Source: Eubacterium sp. (GTDB lineage: Bacteria > Bacillota > Clostridia > Lachnospirales > Lachnospiraceae). From it: a stretch of DNA of 7,957 nt. The stretch covers positions 1 to 7,957 of the forward strand of contig JAILSA010000097.1 of the NCBI GenBank assembly GCA_024697885.1. Reading direction: 5' to 3'. The notes beneath the pieces are model-generated. The model was not told the DNA's origin. It saw only the letters and a list, made by a program, of their open reading frames with translations, and made no database searches. Every line of letters starts with the position of its first letter. Position 1 is the first letter of the stretch. This document shows, piece by piece, positions 7,501 through 7,957 of the stretch. The position numbers and the translations under genes are program-made.

Positions 7501-7914
7501 GAGAAAAACTTGATGGAAATGAAGTGCCGTGGCTACAGCAATTTAGACCCTGCCATTTTGGAGGAAATCGATGAACACCTGGCCCACCAGGGAAGTTTTA
7601 TTCCTTCTGGCAAGTCCATGGTAGTGCCGGTAAGTCTCACCAAGAACATGTCTTTTGCCCGGGGGGCCAAGGTCTTGTCCACAGAGTATTTTGGCAAGCT
7701 AATGGACCATACCAGGGGAAAATTAAAGGAGTTTGGACAGGAAATCTACGAGGGCCACTGCCAGGCAGAGCCCTATAAGCTGGGAAATGAGTCGGCCTGT
7801 ACCTACTGCAAGCTCAAGGGCCTGTGCGGTATGGACCGAAGAAGCATGAAGGAGAGGGAATTAGATCCCCTTTCCGATGATGAGGTATGGAGGAAAATCG
7901 ATGGGGAAATTTGA
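4516..7914 (+). CDS. addB: AddB subunit of the AddAB helicase-nuclease (ATP-dependent deoxyribonuclease)
   Basis: AddB is one subunit of AddAB, the Bacillota counterpart of RecBCD, which unwinds and trims double-strand DNA ends until it meets Chi and then helps load RecA. The protein has 1132 residues, close to the B. subtilis length of about 1166. The N-terminus has an intact Walker A motif (GAAGSGKST, 8-16). The middle is helicase-like, including FFMGVTDDVIPG (580-591). The C-terminal RecB-family nuclease domain shows H797 (GNIFHSAME), D911 and D914 (GQIDRVD), D928 and K930 (IMDYKSS), and Q948 with Y952 (QLQLMTY). Four cysteines positioned for the AddB 4Fe-4S cluster are present: C767, C1095, C1098 and C1104, with the last three as CxxCxxxxxC. 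Both nuclease and cluster should therefore be functional. AGGAG (4502-4506), nine bases before the ATG, supports the start. The 3' end overlaps the start of addA by 14 bases, consistent with coupled synthesis of the two subunits. Confidence 0.97.
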   Translation: MALQLVTGAAGSGKSTWLYQHICREASQHPDRNYIVLVPDQFTLETQKTMVEFSGQDGILNIDVLSFQRLAYKALEIFPTYQKTILDDMGKIMVLRKVFHEEKKNLVYFKRGLNKPGFLDECKSFFCELMQYSVTGEDFLRMEESLGEDSLMSLKLKDLRLIYQKFLEKMGQSYMMAEELVPQLTSLVSKLDFMQDVTICLDGFTGFTPTQYQLLEEILKISRDMYITVTTDRTGERGGIFVLSQDVQKKMVKMARDLSVEILDPVVTGRPASGAPYRQEEGSQLAFLEEHIFSYGKKTWEGDLDHIQIRLCKKPRDEAAYVARKIYWMLQEGTYKPEEIAIVVGRIEDYEQVLERELSHYHIRYFMDYKKSMGANALAEYLLSLMDLYRRNMDYESTIRFLRSGLSPLGPDQVDILDNYLVAKGRRGYRSYCQEWRYELKNTDLVLVNEYRETLLHRVEGIFTSLRGGKKTIRDFCLIFYNHLKEMGIYDQIQDRADQFQEEGQDLLAQEYRRIYRLLMKLFDSLVSLLGEEEVTFTEFQEILSAGISQGLLAFVPPQKNQVKICDLERSRLKDIKVLFFMGVTDDVIPGANQSPGILSEAERVKMEEAGIELAPQGDKVSATEQFYLYLTLTKPSDLLFVTFCKLGSDGMSKRPAYLVDKIKRLYPGLKIQDQETMELTEEEILSSDGGRSYLMTHLAQGDFEEDSAFWQLAAYYAEREPDWWKSLVWMRDHRERKSQISREAAEVLYGNSIFASVTRMERYAACPFSFFINYGLGLREREEYEVKSMDYGNIFHSAMESLSHGMEKEGKSWDILDLPGLHDLAEEAIIQATETYTDDKLHQTKRVEYSIDRLKRVFHHSVEAQWKQMKMGSFQQKYSEKKFPEAGENLKAYTIDLGNGKKMTLNGQIDRVDVSAMGEKNLVKIMDYKSSNKDLKMDKVYYGIQLQLMTYMAVALELVEKSQGKKVEPAALLYYTMQRPDLEWKKDVTEAERQEKNLMEMKCRGYSNLDPAILEEIDEHLAHQGSFIPSGKSMVVPVSLTKNMSFARGAKVLSTEYFGKLMDHTRGKLKEFGQEIYEGHCQAEPYKLGNESACTYCKLKGLCGMDRRSMKERELDPLSDDEVWRKIDGEI

Positions 7915-7957
7915 GTGGAGTAAGGATCAGCTAGAGATTATTCACAAGAGGGACAAC
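7901..7957 (+). CDS. addA: AddA subunit of the AddAB helicase-nuclease, 5' end only
   Basis: The first 19 codons of a gene begin at ATG 7901 in a different frame from addB and run off the window, encoding MGKFEWSKDQLEIIHKRDN. This matches the usual AddA opening, a W/F-(S/T)-x-x-Q-x-x-x-I-x-x-R-(D/N) pattern that sits just before the UvrD-type Walker A motif; that motif lies beyond the window. GGAGG (7889-7893), seven bases before the ATG and inside addB, is a strong ribosome binding site. The 14-base overlap with addB suggests translational coupling. AddA would supply the motor helicase and second nuclease of the complex. The call depends on the short N-terminus and gene order, since no catalytic residue is visible. 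Confidence 0.88.
   Translation, partial: MGKFEWSKDQLEIIHKRDN

Noticed and set aside
1..7957. Mobile elements, CRISPR arrays, prophage or defence islands
   Set aside because: I saw no transposase, integrase, terminal inverted repeats, spaced repeats or tRNA genes. AddAB limits phage DNA but is housekeeping repair machinery.

Overview
This is an ordinary stretch of chromosome, most likely from a Clostridia-class Bacillota, probably of the Lachnospiraceae type. The inference rests on four things: an AddAB-type recombination nuclease instead of RecBCD, a long glutamine-dependent NAD+ synthetase beginning MRDGFVKVA, strong AGGAGG-like ribosome binding sites, and moderate base composition with many AGG, GGG and CTG codons. 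No marker gene fixes the genus. All genes lie on the + strand and are tightly packed.

Region 1 (1-2243) is a two-component system. It holds an OmpR/PhoB-family response regulator (72-764) and, 12 bases further on, its membrane-bound histidine kinase (777-2243). Three TATG-headed units repeat at an exact 11-base period (23-55) just before the regulator, a possible autoregulatory binding site.

Region 2 (2244-2560) has no protein gene. It contains what looks like a complete small-RNA gene. A near-consensus promoter (2240-2268) overlaps the kinase stop codon. The transcript of about 215 nt has its ends joined by a 16-bp closing stem, and a rho-independent terminator follows (2497-2523). Size, layout and sequence feel make 6S RNA (ssrS) the best call. 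An extended -10 element (2527-2535) right after the terminator probably starts the next operon.

Region 3 (2561-7957) is a nadE-addB-addA operon. It encodes NAD+ synthetase (2561-4495), the AddB subunit of the AddAB helicase-nuclease (4516-7914), and the first 19 codons of AddA (7901 to the window edge), whose start lies inside the end of addB. The key catalytic and iron-sulfur residues of NadE and AddB are all present.

I see no mobile element, CRISPR array, tRNA, rRNA or sign of recent transfer, and no clearly novel system. The observations most worth checking are the small-RNA gene and its link to the nadE-addBA operon, and the 11-base repeats before the response regulator.
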